Shown one piece after another: positions 8,382 to 16,753 of a stretch of DNA of 64,000 nt. Source of the DNA: Kribbella sp. CA-293567 (GTDB taxonomy: Bacteria > Actinomycetota > Actinomycetes > Propionibacteriales > Kribbellaceae); NCBI RefSeq assembly GCF_027627575.1, contig NZ_CP114065.1, positions 7,006,001-7,070,000 on the forward strand, given 5' to 3'. The translations under genes were made by a program, and so were the position numbers. Every line of letters starts with the position of its first letter. The stretch's first letter is position 1. Under the pieces are notes generated by a model that was not told where the DNA came from, did no database searches, and saw only the letters and a list, made by a program, of their open reading frames with translations.

Positions 8382-8902
8382 ACAAAGCCAAACGACCGGT
8401 CCGTACTCCGGCCGTGGTACCGGTCGGCGTCATCGCCGCCGTCGCTCTCGGGCTGCTCGGCGCCGCCGCCGTCCGTGACGCCCTGCAGGCGCTCGATGTC
8501 GTCCAGGGCGACTCCTGGTCCGGCTGGCTGGCCGAGCGCCTCAAGCTGGTCGAGCCCGCTGACTGGATGCTGCCCGCGGGCATCGCCGCGGTGCTGATCG
8601 GCCTGTGGTTCCTGGTCGCGGCGCTCAAGCCTCGCCGTACGACGCAGTGGCAGGTCGGTGACTCCGCGGTCTGGATCCGCCCGCAGGATGCCGCCCGCCT
8701 CGCCGCCGGTGCCGCCTCGGAGCTCGGATCGGTGCTTTCGGCAACGACTTCGGCCGGCCGGCGGAGGATCACGGTGAAGGCCGTGACCACCACCGACGGC
8801 GCGCATGTCGGCGAAGAACTCACCACCGCGGTCACCAGCCGGCTAGCACCGCTGAGCCGCCCACCTCGTATCCGCACCCGCGTGCGACTGGAGGAACACT
8901 GA
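8378..8902 (+). CDS. DUF6286-type membrane protein of the Asp23 operon
   Basis: 174 residues from a GTG. Two transmembrane helices at about residues 13-33 and 64-85 (MLPAGIAAVLIGLWFLVAAL) flank an extracytoplasmic loop rich in Asp/Trp. A soluble C-terminal domain of about 85 residues follows, similar in outline to the AmaP-like protein encoded next. In actinobacteria DUF6286 proteins occur in Asp23 clusters and are thought to be membrane anchors. One base separates it from the following ATG. Confidence 0.75.
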   Translation: MNKAKRPVRTPAVVPVGVIAAVALGLLGAAAVRDALQALDVVQGDSWSGWLAERLKLVEPADWMLPAGIAAVLIGLWFLVAALKPRRTTQWQVGDSAVWIRPQDAARLAAGAASELGSVLSATTSAGRRRITVKAVTTTDGAHVGEELTTAVTSRLAPLSRPPRIRTRVRLEEH

Positions 8903-8903
8903 G

Positions 8904-9473
8904 ATGGGCCGTGGACTGATCGCCCTCGACCGGCTGGCAGCCTTCGTTCTGGGCCTGCTCCTGCTCGCGAGTGGCGCCGCGGCGCTCGCCTGGCGCTACG
9001 ACGTCTTCCCGGACGCACCGGCCCGCATCCGGCTTCCTGACCTGCCGGCCCTGGTCACCGAGGATTGGTGGCCGTGGGCAATCGGTGCGGCCGGGATCCT
9101 CCTTGTCCTGCTGGCCTTGAGCTGGCTGCTGCGGCACCTCCCGCGGCGCCGGATCAACCGGCTCTCCCTGACCGGCAGTTCGGCGGCGGGCCGGCTGAGC
9201 GCCGATGTCGATTCGGCCGTCGGAGCCGCCGCGCAGGTCCTCGCCGGTACGCCGGACGTCCGGTCCTGCACCGGTCACCTGATCACCGACCGGGGCGAGG
9301 TGGTCGCCGAGCTCAAGACCACGATCGAGCCCGAGGCAGATCTCGACCAGGTCCGCCTCGCCACCGAGCAGGTGCTGACCGAGCTGCACCAGATGGTCGG
9401 GCGCGAGGAGCTGCGCGCCCGCGTCCTGCTCCGCACCGCCCGTCGCCCGGCCGCGACTCCACGGGTGGTCTGA
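8904..9473 (+). CDS. AmaP-like alkaline shock membrane anchor
   Basis: 189 residues. Helix 1 spans about residues 8-30 (AAFVLGLLLLASGAAALAW) and helix 2 about 57-78 (WWPWAIGAAGILLVLLALSWLL). A basic stop (RHLPRRR) follows, then a cytoplasmic domain with a SAAGRLSADVDSAVGAAAQVL core. This topology matches AmaP, which recruits Asp23 to the membrane in Staphylococcus. It is the last gene of the six-gene operon and ends 13 bp from the convergent NIPSNAP gene. Confidence 0.85.
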   Translation: MGRGLIALDRLAAFVLGLLLLASGAAALAWRYDVFPDAPARIRLPDLPALVTEDWWPWAIGAAGILLVLLALSWLLRHLPRRRINRLSLTGSSAAGRLSADVDSAVGAAAQVLAGTPDVRSCTGHLITDRGEVVAELKTTIEPEADLDQVRLATEQVLTELHQMVGREELRARVLLRTARRPAATPRVV

Positions 9474-9486
9474 GAACCGCACCTGT

Positions 9487-10218
9487 TCAGCGGAACTGCG
9501 ATCGTGCGGTCGGCCGCAGCTGCAGTTGCTGCGGTGGCGCGACCGAGCGGCAGACGATTTCGGGCAGCACCTTGTGCTGCCAGGTCGCCGAGAACTCCAG
9601 CTGACGGCGATGTTCGGCGTACGCGGCGTCGCTCGGGAAGGTCGCGAACCAGGCGAGCACGATCTCGTCCCGCAGCGGCAGCGCCGGAAAGTTGTTCTCG
9701 GCAACCAGCGTCTCGAAGGTGGCGACCGGGGTGGCGCCCGTTCCGGTCAGCACCGGCACGATCCGGTCGGCGAAGTACTCGTCGAACCCGTCGTCGGCCG
9801 AGCCGCGATGGTAGACGGCTCCGGCGACGACGGAGGACGGGATCTCGGTGGCACCGATCGGCGGCCGGTCGGTGTCGAGCTTCGGATAGCCGGCGCTGAG
9901 CTCGATCGGCCGTAGCAGGAGCGCGTTGTCCGAGTCCTTCATCGTTGCGTTGGCTTCCCCACCACGCGCCTTCCAGACGGGGCCGTAGTAGAACCCGTTC
10001 AAGGCCGCGGCGCGGGCCGGCAGATCGGTGAAGCCACGGAGCCAGACGAACCGGTCCGGGTCGTCGAGGTCGCGGAACTGACCGGAGACGTGCAGACCGT
10101 GCTGCTCCTGTCCTTCGACGAACGCCTCGTCGAAGATCCGGATCAGCTCGTCCCGCCGCCCTGGATGCAGGGTGTACTGGCGCAGATCCACCACGGAACA
10201 GCACTTCTCGGCGCTCAT
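9487..10218 (-). CDS. NIPSNAP-family protein (two ferredoxin-like domains)
   Basis: 243 residues with two related NIPSNAP/dimeric alpha-beta barrel domains. The first begins VVDLRQYTLHPGRRDELIRIFDEAF and has FVWLRGFTDLPARAAALNGFYYGPVWKA; the second has AVYHRGSADDGFDEYFADRIVPVLTGTGATPVATFETL and VLAWFATFPSDAAYAEH. NIPSNAP proteins are of uncertain biochemical role, often near stress or oxidoreductase genes. It lies downstream of, and separated by a terminator from, the small membrane gene at 10363. Confidence 0.88.
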   Translation of the reverse strand: MSAEKCCSVVDLRQYTLHPGRRDELIRIFDEAFVEGQEQHGLHVSGQFRDLDDPDRFVWLRGFTDLPARAAALNGFYYGPVWKARGGEANATMKDSDNALLLRPIELSAGYPKLDTDRPPIGATEIPSSVVAGAVYHRGSADDGFDEYFADRIVPVLTGTGATPVATFETLVAENNFPALPLRDEIVLAWFATFPSDAAYAEHRRQLEFSATWQHKVLPEIVCRSVAPPQQLQLRPTARSQFR

Positions 10219-10310
10219 TCGTCTTCCCTTCGGTTGCCCTCAGTCAACCGGTGAAACCTGACATTCGCTGTCAGTCTTCATCGAGGATCGGAAGACCCGG
10301 CCGATCAGCG

Positions 10311-10343
10311 CCGCAGCCCCCGGCCAGAGGCCGGGGGCTGCGG
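10311..10343 (-). terminator. Perfect 15-bp terminator hairpin
   Basis: CCGCAGCCCCCGGCC pairs perfectly with GGCCGGGGGCTGCGG around the 3-nt loop AGA. It lies 20 bp after the stop of the small membrane gene (minus strand) and 93 bp before the NIPSNAP start, so it should insulate the two. Confidence 0.8.
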
Positions 10344-10362
10344 CCAACCAAGTACTTCCTGG

Positions 10363-10506
10363 TTACGTGAAGATGCTCACGCCGCCCGGCCCGACCAGCA
10401 GGCCGACGACGATCAGTGCGGCGCCCATCAGGAGCTGACCGCGAACAAGGGAGACGATCCCGGAGATGACGAGGATCGCCGCGATGATCCAGAGAATCGT
10501 GAGCAT
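10363..10506 (-). CDS. Small hydrophobic membrane protein ending in GPGG motif
   Basis: 47 residues: MLTILWIIAAILVISGI, then a second hydrophobic stretch ALIVVGLLVGPGGVSIF. The start is the ATG at 10506, preceded by a purine-rich AGAAAGG. Two transmembrane helices form a hairpin. Tiny proteins of this GPGG type are common near stress genes in actinobacteria and are often called GPGG-motif small membrane proteins. It is divergent from the SigB-type sigma gene and probably part of that stress regulon, which is inference. Confidence 0.75.
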   Translation of the reverse strand: MLTILWIIAAILVISGIVSLVRGQLLMGAALIVVGLLVGPGGVSIFT

Positions 10507-10733
10507 GATCGTGCCTTTCTCTTTGCCGGAGCCGGACACCGAGCTCCGGCGGCTGATACCCCGTGCGATGACGCGTCGGGACCCCATCCGACGATCTTGC
10601 TGCCCGGTCTGGTGCCCGCCGTCGCGGAACGCAAACCCCGGGCCCGTCCGCGGAGTGGGATTCAAACAGCTGTAACACCGGCGGGCTTGCATCTGCGGTT
10701 CTCGTTTGGTCTGGTGGAGCAAGTGGTTCAGCA

Positions 10734-11564
10734 ATGACGCCACCGCCGCAGGACGACACGACGAGGTTTCTCACCGTGACGATCGCACCTGTTCGTAGTA
10801 CGCAAGCTCAGCAGTTGATCGCCGACTCCACCCAGGAGCTACTCGCTCAGGCGGACGGGCTGCCCGCTCCGCGCCGCCAGCAGCTGCTCGACGAAGTGAT
10901 CATCCTGAACGCGCCCGTCGCCCGGTCGATCGCCTCCCGCTACCGCCGCAAGGGCGTGGACACCGACGATCTCGAGCAGGTCGCCTATCTGGGCCTGGTC
11001 AAGGCGGCCAACGGCTATCGTCCGGACGCCTCCACAGCTTTTCTCTCGTACGCCGTACCGACGATCCGCGGCGAGCTGAAGCGCTATTTCCGGGACTGCG
11101 CCTGGGCTGTCCGGCCGCCGCGCCGGGTTCAGGAGATGCAGGGCTCCATCGCGGCGGCCGAGCCGGAGCTGACCCAGCAACTCGGTCACCTGCCCAGCGA
11201 CGAGGAGACAGCGGAAGCGCTGGGCACCGAGCCGGCGGAGGTCGCCGAGGCCGCGTCGGTCCGTGGCTGTTTCACCACCCTCTCGCTCGATGCTCCGGCC
11301 GCTGCCGACAACAGTGCCCGGCTGGCCGACACCGTGGCCGATGCCGAGGACGGCTACGAATTGGTCGAGAACGTGCACACTCTCGCTCCGGCCGTCTCCG
11401 ATCTCGACGACCGTGACCGTCAGATCCTGGCGCTGCGGTTCTGTGGCGGCCTCACCCAGGAGGAGATCGGCCAGGAGCTCGGCGTCAGTCAGATGCAGGT
11501 CTCCCGGCTGCTCCGCGGAATTCTCGACCGGCTTCGTGAGGATCTCACCCGTCCCGCTGATTGA
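10734..11564 (+). CDS. SigB/SigF/SigG-type RNA polymerase sigma factor
   Basis: 276 residues. Region 2: LLDEVIILNAPVARSIASRYRRKGVDTDDLEQVAYLGLVKAANGY and FLSYAVPTIRGELKRYFRDCAWAVRPPRR. Region 3: ELTQQLGHLPSDEETAEALG. Region 4: LDDRDRQILALRFCGGLTQEEIGQELGVSQMQVSRLLRGILDRLRE. This is the layout of general-stress group 3 sigma factors. The ATG at 10734 gives an N-terminal leader, and a GTG at about residue 15 (VTIAPVR) is an alternative start. No anti-sigma (RsbW) gene is adjacent. CsbD, a classic sigma-B target, follows directly. Confidence 0.92.
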   Translation: MTPPPQDDTTRFLTVTIAPVRSTQAQQLIADSTQELLAQADGLPAPRRQQLLDEVIILNAPVARSIASRYRRKGVDTDDLEQVAYLGLVKAANGYRPDASTAFLSYAVPTIRGELKRYFRDCAWAVRPPRRVQEMQGSIAAAEPELTQQLGHLPSDEETAEALGTEPAEVAEAASVRGCFTTLSLDAPAAADNSARLADTVADAEDGYELVENVHTLAPAVSDLDDRDRQILALRFCGGLTQEEIGQELGVSQMQVSRLLRGILDRLREDLTRPAD

Positions 11565-11621
11565 GATCCGGGCGCCCGGGCACTTGGGAGGTATCCGATT
11601 CGCAACGGCAGAGGAGTAATC

Positions 11622-11795
11622 GTGGGTATCGGCGACAAGATGAAGAACGCAGCCGACAGCGCCAAGGGCAAGATGAAGGAAAAGACTGGCGACGCGACGG
11701 ACAACGAAGACCTGCAGGCCGAGGGCCAGGCGGACAAGTCCGTCGCAGATCTCAAGCAGGCGGGCGAAAAGGCCAAGGACGCCTTCAAGAACTGA
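11622..11795 (+). CDS. CsbD-family stress protein
   Basis: 57 residues from a GTG at 11622 with GAGGAG five bases upstream. The sequence is a lysine/alanine/glutamate helix-rich protein (GIGDKMKNAADSAKGKMKEK, LKQAGEKAKDAFKN), the hallmark of CsbD, a small general-stress protein of unknown mechanism. It lies 57 bp after the sigma factor on the same strand and is likely both cotranscribed with it and controlled by it. Confidence 0.88.
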   Translation: MGIGDKMKNAADSAKGKMKEKTGDATDNEDLQAEGQADKSVADLKQAGEKAKDAFKN

Positions 11796-11814
11796 TCCAC
11801 CACCACCTGTGCGG

Positions 11815-11836
11815 TTCGGGCCCGACACGGCCCGGA
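11815..11836 (+). terminator. Short hairpin after csbD-like gene
   Basis: CGGGCC pairs with GGCCCG around CGACAC; two further positions extend it with one G-T wobble. It lies 21 bp after the stop. No T-run follows, so this is a weak terminator call. Confidence 0.45.
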
Positions 11837-11890
11837 CCGACGGGGAGTTGACCTCCGGCCGCGGCCGCATCTTCGGGTAGCGTCGGTCGG

Positions 11891-12772
11891 GTGGACTTCG
11901 ACGAAGCGGCCGACGCGCTGTACGCAGCGCCGTCGGCCGACTTCATTTCGCGGCGCAACGAGCTCGCCAAGCAGCTGAAAGCAACCGGTGACCAGCTCGG
12001 CTCGACCCGGCTGAAGGCTCTGCGGAAGCCGACGGTCGCCGCCTGGCTGGCCAACCTGGTCTCTCGTGAACTTCCCGACGACCTGGACGACCTGCTGGCG
12101 CTGGGTGACGAATTTCGTGCGGCCACTGCCGACCTCGACGGGGAACGACTCCGCGATCTCACCCCGAAGCGGCACCAACTGCTCGACCAGCTCACCAAGT
12201 CGGCGGCCGGCCTGGCCGACCGCGAAGGCCAGAAGGTCAGCGCGGACGTCGCCCAGAAGCTCCGCGAGACCCTCGATGCCGCGCTGGTCGATCCCGCCGC
12301 CGGTGAAGCGGTCCGCGAGGCACGGCTCACCAGCGCGCTGCGGCACGTCGGTTTCGGGGTGGTCGACGAGAGCGGCGAACCGTCCAACGTCACAGCGCTG
12401 ACCGACGAGCGGCGCAAACGAGCCCAGGATCGCCGCCGGGCCAAGGACTCCGCACAAGCCGAGCCGGACGCTGAGAGCGAGTCGTCTGCCGCGAAAGCCA
12501 AGCGGGAGAAGGCCGAGCGGGAGCGGGAAGAGCGCGAGGCTGCTGAGAAAGCGGCTGCTCGGACGGAGTTCGAGGACGCGGTCGCGGCGGCGGAGGCAGC
12601 CGAAGCCGGCGTGGCCGAGCTCGATACTCAGCTCACCGAGGCGCGCGATGCTCTCGTCGCGGCGCAAGAGGCCGTGCACCGGATCGGCGAGGAGCTGGAC
12701 GAGGCACGGAAGGCCGCCCGGGCGGCGCAGAAGGAAAGTCGCGAGGCACGCAAGCGGTACAACCGGCTCTGA
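11891..12772 (+). CDS. Coiled-coil protein encoded upstream of ku
   Basis: 293 residues from a GTG. The N-terminal half is helical and conserved-looking (DALYAAPSADFISRRNELAKQLKATGD, RLKALRKPTVAAWLANLVSRELP, LDDLLALGDEFRAAT). Residues about 165-293 are a long Lys/Glu/Arg/Ala coiled coil. There is no membrane segment or known catalytic motif. It ends 45 bp before ku on the same strand. Coiled-coil plus Ku suggests a DNA-end or chromatin-associated role, but that is only context. Confidence 0.75.
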   Translation: MDFDEAADALYAAPSADFISRRNELAKQLKATGDQLGSTRLKALRKPTVAAWLANLVSRELPDDLDDLLALGDEFRAATADLDGERLRDLTPKRHQLLDQLTKSAAGLADREGQKVSADVAQKLRETLDAALVDPAAGEAVREARLTSALRHVGFGVVDESGEPSNVTALTDERRKRAQDRRRAKDSAQAEPDAESESSAAKAKREKAEREREEREAAEKAAARTEFEDAVAAAEAAEAGVAELDTQLTEARDALVAAQEAVHRIGEELDEARKAARAAQKESREARKRYNRL

Positions 12773-12817
12773 TCTGGGTACCCGGAACCGGACCGGTTCG
12801 CAGAGAGGACACAGACG

Positions 12818-13771
12818 ATGGCACGCGCGATCTGGAGTGGGTTCATCAGCTTCGGCCTGGTTTCGGTGCCGGTCGGCCTGTACTCCGCGACGCAGGAGCA
12901 CGAGCTCGACTTCCACCAGTTCCAGCGCGGTACGCCGGACCGGATCCGGTACAAGCGGGTGAACGAGCGCACCGGGCGTGAGGTCGACTACGACAAGATC
13001 GTGAAGGGTCACGACGTCGGCGGCGGCGAGTACGTGATCGTCGAGCAGGAGGAACTGGCCGACATCGCGCCGGGCCGGTCCCGCTCGCTGGAGATCACCC
13101 GGTTCGTCGATCTCGACGAGATCGATCCGATCCACTTCCAGAAGAGCTACTACCTGGCGCCGTCGGACAGCGACAACGCTTCGTCGTACGGGCTGCTGCG
13201 GGATGCCCTGGCGAAGACGAACCGGGCCGGTATCGCGTCGTTCGTGATGCGCAGCAAGGAGTACCTCGCCGCGATCCGGGCCGACGGCAAGGTCCTGGTG
13301 CTGGAGACGATGTTCTTCGCCGACGAGATCCGCGACCCGTCGAAGGAACTCAGCGACCTGCCGTCGAAGTCGTCCGGCGGCAAACAGTTGTCGATGGCGG
13401 TCGACCTGGTCGAGGCGATGAGCGGCACTTGGCGCGCGGCCGACTACAAGGACAGCTACACCGAACGGGTGAAGCAGCTGGTCGCCGACAGACGCAAGGG
13501 CAAGGAGATCGTCTTCACCGAGGAAGAGCCCCAGGCGACCACCACCACCGACCTCGTCACCGCCCTCCGAGCCAGCGTCGAGGCCGCCCGCTCCCGCCGC
13601 GAGTCGGCGAAGAAGAGCACCACCACCAAGAAGACCGCCGCGAAGAAGACCGCTGCCAAGAAAACCACCGCCGGCAAGACCACCGCCAAGAAGTCATCTG
13701 CCAAGAAGACGGCCGCCAAGCAGACCACGGCGAAGAAGACCACCAAGAAGAGTACGAAGAAGGCCGCCTGA
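12818..13771 (+). CDS. ku: Ku DNA end-binding protein (NHEJ) with Lys-rich tail
   Basis: 317 residues. The Ku core runs MARAIWSGFISFGLVSVPVGLYSATQEHELDFHQ to about residue 250, including IRYKRVNERTGREVDYDKIVKG and YYLAPSDSDNASSYGLLRDAL. Ku dimers thread on DNA ends and recruit LigD in bacterial non-homologous end joining. Residues about 262-317 are a long Lys/Thr/Ala repeat tail (KKTAAKKTAAKK-type), found in some actinobacterial Ku proteins and thought to add DNA binding. No ligD is in this window. Confidence 0.95.
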   Translation: MARAIWSGFISFGLVSVPVGLYSATQEHELDFHQFQRGTPDRIRYKRVNERTGREVDYDKIVKGHDVGGGEYVIVEQEELADIAPGRSRSLEITRFVDLDEIDPIHFQKSYYLAPSDSDNASSYGLLRDALAKTNRAGIASFVMRSKEYLAAIRADGKVLVLETMFFADEIRDPSKELSDLPSKSSGGKQLSMAVDLVEAMSGTWRAADYKDSYTERVKQLVADRRKGKEIVFTEEEPQATTTTDLVTALRASVEAARSRRESAKKSTTTKKTAAKKTAAKKTTAGKTTAKKSSAKKTAAKQTTAKKTTKKSTKKAA

Positions 13772-13786
13772 GAGTTGCAGACCACC

Positions 13787-14308
13787 ATGCGCGCTTGGCC
13801 GAAGAAGGTTCCGCTCTGGGTTTCGTGCCTGCTGAGCGGATTGGTCTTCGGTCTCGCGATGGGGTTGTACAGCGAGCACGAGGGGGGAAGTCGCGGCTTC
13901 GCGCTGGTCGGCGGGGTGATCAGCGGGCTGCTTTTCGCCGCTACGATGACGCTGGTCTTCCGCAGGCTGGACCTCGCCACCCAAGCGGCGCTGGGCGACA
14001 CACCTGCGCCGGTACGGCGTGCCGCGCTCCGGGCACTGCAGCGCAGGCGACCGGTTCCCGCTGATCCGGAGATCCGGGCGGCCGGAGTCAGGCTGGCTGA
14101 GCACCAGCTCGCGCAGCTGCGTCGTTGGCGGATCGCGGCGTTGGTCATCTGGAGTCTGCTGCTGATCATCAACGTGGTCAGCTTGCTCGACGATGGTTCG
14201 CTGTGGCGCCTTGTTCTGATCCCGCTCTACCTCTGTCTGCTCGTCTACCAGTTCTCGCGGCCGCGCTATCTGCGCAGACGGATCAAGCTGCTGGAGGCAG
14301 CCGGCTAG
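13787..14308 (+). CDS. Hypothetical membrane protein downstream of ku
   Basis: About 173 residues from the ATG at 13787 (a TTG at 13775 is possible). Two N-terminal helices (VPLWVSCLLSGLVFGLAMGLY and GFALVGGVISGLLFAATMTLVF) and two C-terminal ones (IAALVIWSLLLIINVVSLL and LVLIPLYLCLLVYQF) flank an Arg-rich cytoplasmic segment, APVRRAALRALQRRRPVP. No family recognised. Its stop overlaps the convergent LysR gene by 4 bp. Confidence 0.7.
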   Translation: MRAWPKKVPLWVSCLLSGLVFGLAMGLYSEHEGGSRGFALVGGVISGLLFAATMTLVFRRLDLATQAALGDTPAPVRRAALRALQRRRPVPADPEIRAAGVRLAEHQLAQLRRWRIAALVIWSLLLIINVVSLLDDGSLWRLVLIPLYLCLLVYQFSRPRYLRRRIKLLEAAG

Positions 14309-15180
14309 TGCAGGGCTTCCAGGAGGAGACTGCGCAGGTGGGTGGCTGGGCTTCGAGGGCCCGCGTCTGAGCGGATGGCGACGTAGCCGGTGTTGAGTGG
14401 TGGGGTTTCGGGGTCTGCCAGGAGAGCCAGTCTTCCTGCCTGCAGGTCGTTCTCGCACAAGTACAGCGGCAGGACGCTCGCGCCCGCGCCGGCCAGTACT
14501 GCGCTCAGCACACCTCGCAGATCCGGTACGACGACCGCAACGCTTCTCGTCAGCCGTACGCCGAAGACGCTGCGCCAGTAGCGACGGAGGATCGGCGCCT
14601 CTTCCGCATAGGCGACCAGCGGGATGTGGCGCAACTGGTCGGGCGTGCTCACCGGACCGCCGGAGTACCAGTTCGGCGCGGCGACCAGCGCGAACGTCTC
14701 GTCGTACAACGGCGTCACCCGTACGCCGGGCCGGCGCGGGCGGACCGAGCTGATCACCACGTCCAGCGACTTCGCGACCAACCCGTCGATCAGCTCGTCG
14801 GGAAGGCCGAAGCGGGTCCGCAACTGCAGCCCGTCGGCGACTCGGCCGGCCAGCGCGGGCAGCACCTGATGGCTGATGAAGTCGGCCGGGCCCCCGAGAT
14901 GGACCGTCGCCGTGACCGGCTCCTCGAGTTCGTCGACCGCCAGCCCCTGCAACAGGTCGATCGGATCCGCCACTCGGCGCGCCAGGTCGTCGCCCGCGGC
15001 AGTCGCCACCACACCGCGTGCCCGCCGCTCGAACAGCGGCCGCCCGACCACCGCCTCGAGCGCTTTGAGCTGAGCGGTCACGGTCGGCTGGGACAACCCG
15101 AGCTGCTCGGCACCGGCCGTGATCGACCCTGCCCGGTGGATCGCCAGGAAGCTTCGCAACAGGTCCAGGGAGATCGACAC
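14305..15180 (-). CDS. LysR-family transcriptional regulator
   Basis: 291 residues from a GTG at 15180; the longer open frame to 15798 is the antisense of the DJ-1 gene. The N-terminal winged helix is LDLLRSFLAIHRAGSITAGAEQLGLSQPTVTAQLKALEAVVGRPLF. The effector domain begins near TATVHLGGPADFIS. The gene is divergent from the DJ-1/PfpI gene with a LysR-type dyad between them, the usual arrangement in which the regulator controls its neighbour. Confidence 0.92.
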   Translation of the reverse strand: MSISLDLLRSFLAIHRAGSITAGAEQLGLSQPTVTAQLKALEAVVGRPLFERRARGVVATAAGDDLARRVADPIDLLQGLAVDELEEPVTATVHLGGPADFISHQVLPALAGRVADGLQLRTRFGLPDELIDGLVAKSLDVVISSVRPRRPGVRVTPLYDETFALVAAPNWYSGGPVSTPDQLRHIPLVAYAEEAPILRRYWRSVFGVRLTRSVAVVVPDLRGVLSAVLAGAGASVLPLYLCENDLQAGRLALLADPETPPLNTGYVAIRSDAGPRSPATHLRSLLLEALH

Positions 15181-15214
15181 ATCGGAAAGTCTATGCCTGG
15201 TCCACTGCTTGCCT

Positions 15215-15227
15215 ATTGGTCTCCAAT
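15215..15227. promoter_or_regulatory. LysR-type operator (T-N11-A dyad)
   Basis: ATTGG-TCT-CCAAT is a perfect dyad that also fits the LysR T-N11-A rule (T at 15214, A at 15226). It lies 35 bp upstream of the LysR start and 26 bp upstream of the DJ-1 gene, so it can serve both. Confidence 0.65.
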
Positions 15228-15252
15228 GGCTGGACCTGGCCATGATGGAGCC

Positions 15253-15915
15253 ATGACACGCGTACTGATTGCCCTGACCAGCCACTCCGAGCTCGGCGAC
15301 ACCGGCCGGAGTACAGGCTTCTATGCCTCCGAGGCCGCCGAGCCGTGGAGCGTCTTCACCGCGGCCGGGTTCGAGGTCGAGGTCGTCTCGGTCGCCGGTG
15401 GCGAACCGCCGGTCGACGGGGTGGACGAGACCGACCCGGCCCAGCAGCAGTTCTTCGCCGAGGCCGAACTCGAGCACACCCGGACCGCGTCCGAGCTGAC
15501 CGCGACCGACTACGACGCGATCTTCTACGCCGGTGGGCACGGCGCGATGTGGGACTTCCCCGGCGACAAGGCGCTCGCCTCGCTCGCCGCCGGGATCTAC
15601 GAGAACGGCGGCGTGGTCGCGGCGGTCTGCCACGGCCCGGCGGCCCTGGTCGAGCTCCGGCTGACCGATGGCAGCTACCTGGTCGACGGCAAGAACGTCG
15701 CCGCCTTCACCAACGCCGAGGAGAACGCGGTCGGCCTCACCGAGGTCGTCCCGTTCCTGCTGGCCGACGCACTGACCGCCCACGGCGCGATCCACCACCC
15801 GGCCGCTGACTTCACCGACCAGGTCGTCACGGACGGCCGCCTCGTCACCGGACAGAACCCGGCATCAGCACGCAGTACCGCGACTGCGGTCGCTGCGGTC
15901 CTCACAGCGCGCTAG
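15253..15915 (+). CDS. DJ-1/PfpI type 1 glutamine amidotransferase-like (Hsp31-type)
   Basis: 220 residues. The nucleophile elbow is AAVCHGPAALVEL with Cys126-His127, and the N-terminal TSHSELGDTGRSTGFYASE matches the Hsp31/glyoxalase III-like subgroup (glutathione-independent methylglyoxal detoxification or protein repair). The segment FYAGGHGAMWDFP is the family oxyanion region. It is regulated, by inference, by the divergent LysR protein. Confidence 0.88.
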   Translation: MTRVLIALTSHSELGDTGRSTGFYASEAAEPWSVFTAAGFEVEVVSVAGGEPPVDGVDETDPAQQQFFAEAELEHTRTASELTATDYDAIFYAGGHGAMWDFPGDKALASLAAGIYENGGVVAAVCHGPAALVELRLTDGSYLVDGKNVAAFTNAEENAVGLTEVVPFLLADALTAHGAIHHPAADFTDQVVTDGRLVTGQNPASARSTATAVAAVLTAR

Positions 15916-15968
15916 TGGCTTGCGTCTGAGGCAGCAGGAGTTGGGGACCGAACTTCTGACACTGCGCG

Positions 15969-16703
15969 CTAGTCACCCGAACTGGGCAGCAGGTAAGTGC
16001 CAGGGTCCGCGGGAGCGCCGGCATCGAGCCAACGCCGGAAGCCGTCGGGATTACGCCGCTCGAACTCGTCCAGGCAGATCCGGCGAACCTCGGCGACGGC
16101 CTGCCGATCCCGCGGCCCGGCACCCTGCGCGAGCGTCTTGGTCGTCTCGCTCCAGACCGCGCAGAGTTCCTCGACGGACAGTGGGCAGCGGAGCGAGGCG
16201 ATCAACTTCTCGTCCGCGACCTGCTCGGCGTGGCTCAGGCCGGCCGGTTCGCCGTACTCCGGATCGTGCTGCGGGTCCCTGGGCTTTCTCCGGCGTGCTC
16301 GCAGGCCCCACGGTCGCCGCTCGCGCCGCGTGTCCGGCAGGGCCAGATCGACCAGGACGAACATGATCGCCGCGGTCAGTGCGACCAGCACCCCGATCGC
16401 TCCCCCGGTGAGCAGCCGGATCAGCCCCGGCACGGCGAGCATCGCCCCCGCGGCGGCGGCCGCCACCAGCACAGGTGACCGGTACGGCGTGCCGTCGGCG
16501 AGGCGCCCGACCACCGCCGCGAGCGGCCAGATCAGCGCGAACATCAGCACGAGCAGGATCGTCGAGGCCAGCGGGCCGAACATCAGCACGCCCGCCAGCA
16601 CACCGGCCGTGCCGATGCCGATGGCGGCGGACACCGCCGTACGCCGGAGCCAGAGGGGAACGCGCATCTCACCCACCCGTGGAGAAACTGCCTGCTGAAT
16701 CAA
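15969..16703 (-). CDS. Hypothetical membrane protein with soluble C-terminal domain
   Basis: 244 residues. Four hydrophobic segments fill residues about 23-120 (TAVSAAIGIGTAGVLAGVLMF, ASTILLVLMFALIWPLAAVV, SPVLVAAAAAGAMLAVPGLI, AIGVLVALTAAIMFVLVDLA). A soluble domain follows, KLIASLRCPLSVEELCAVWSET then AVAEVRRICLDEFERRNPDGFRRWLDAGAP. That part reads like a short helical domain of unknown role. The MRVPLWL methionine at residue 13 is a possible start. Confidence 0.65.
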   Translation of the reverse strand: MIQQAVSPRVGEMRVPLWLRRTAVSAAIGIGTAGVLAGVLMFGPLASTILLVLMFALIWPLAAVVGRLADGTPYRSPVLVAAAAAGAMLAVPGLIRLLTGGAIGVLVALTAAIMFVLVDLALPDTRRERRPWGLRARRRKPRDPQHDPEYGEPAGLSHAEQVADEKLIASLRCPLSVEELCAVWSETTKTLAQGAGPRDRQAVAEVRRICLDEFERRNPDGFRRWLDAGAPADPGTYLLPSSGD

Positions 16704-16753
16704 CGAGTCGGGGTGGCGTGGGGTTCCGGAGGTCGCGTGAAAGGATCCGAACC

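Noticed and set aside
13600-13770. Near-tandem DNA repeat
   Set aside because: It is explained by the Lys/Thr/Ala-rich C-terminal tail of Ku, in frame and ending at the stop codon; not a separate repeat element.
14305-15798. A 497-residue LysR protein with a long N-terminal extension
   Set aside because: The extension is antisense to the DJ-1 gene. The normal LysR length and the LysR box position support the GTG at 15180.
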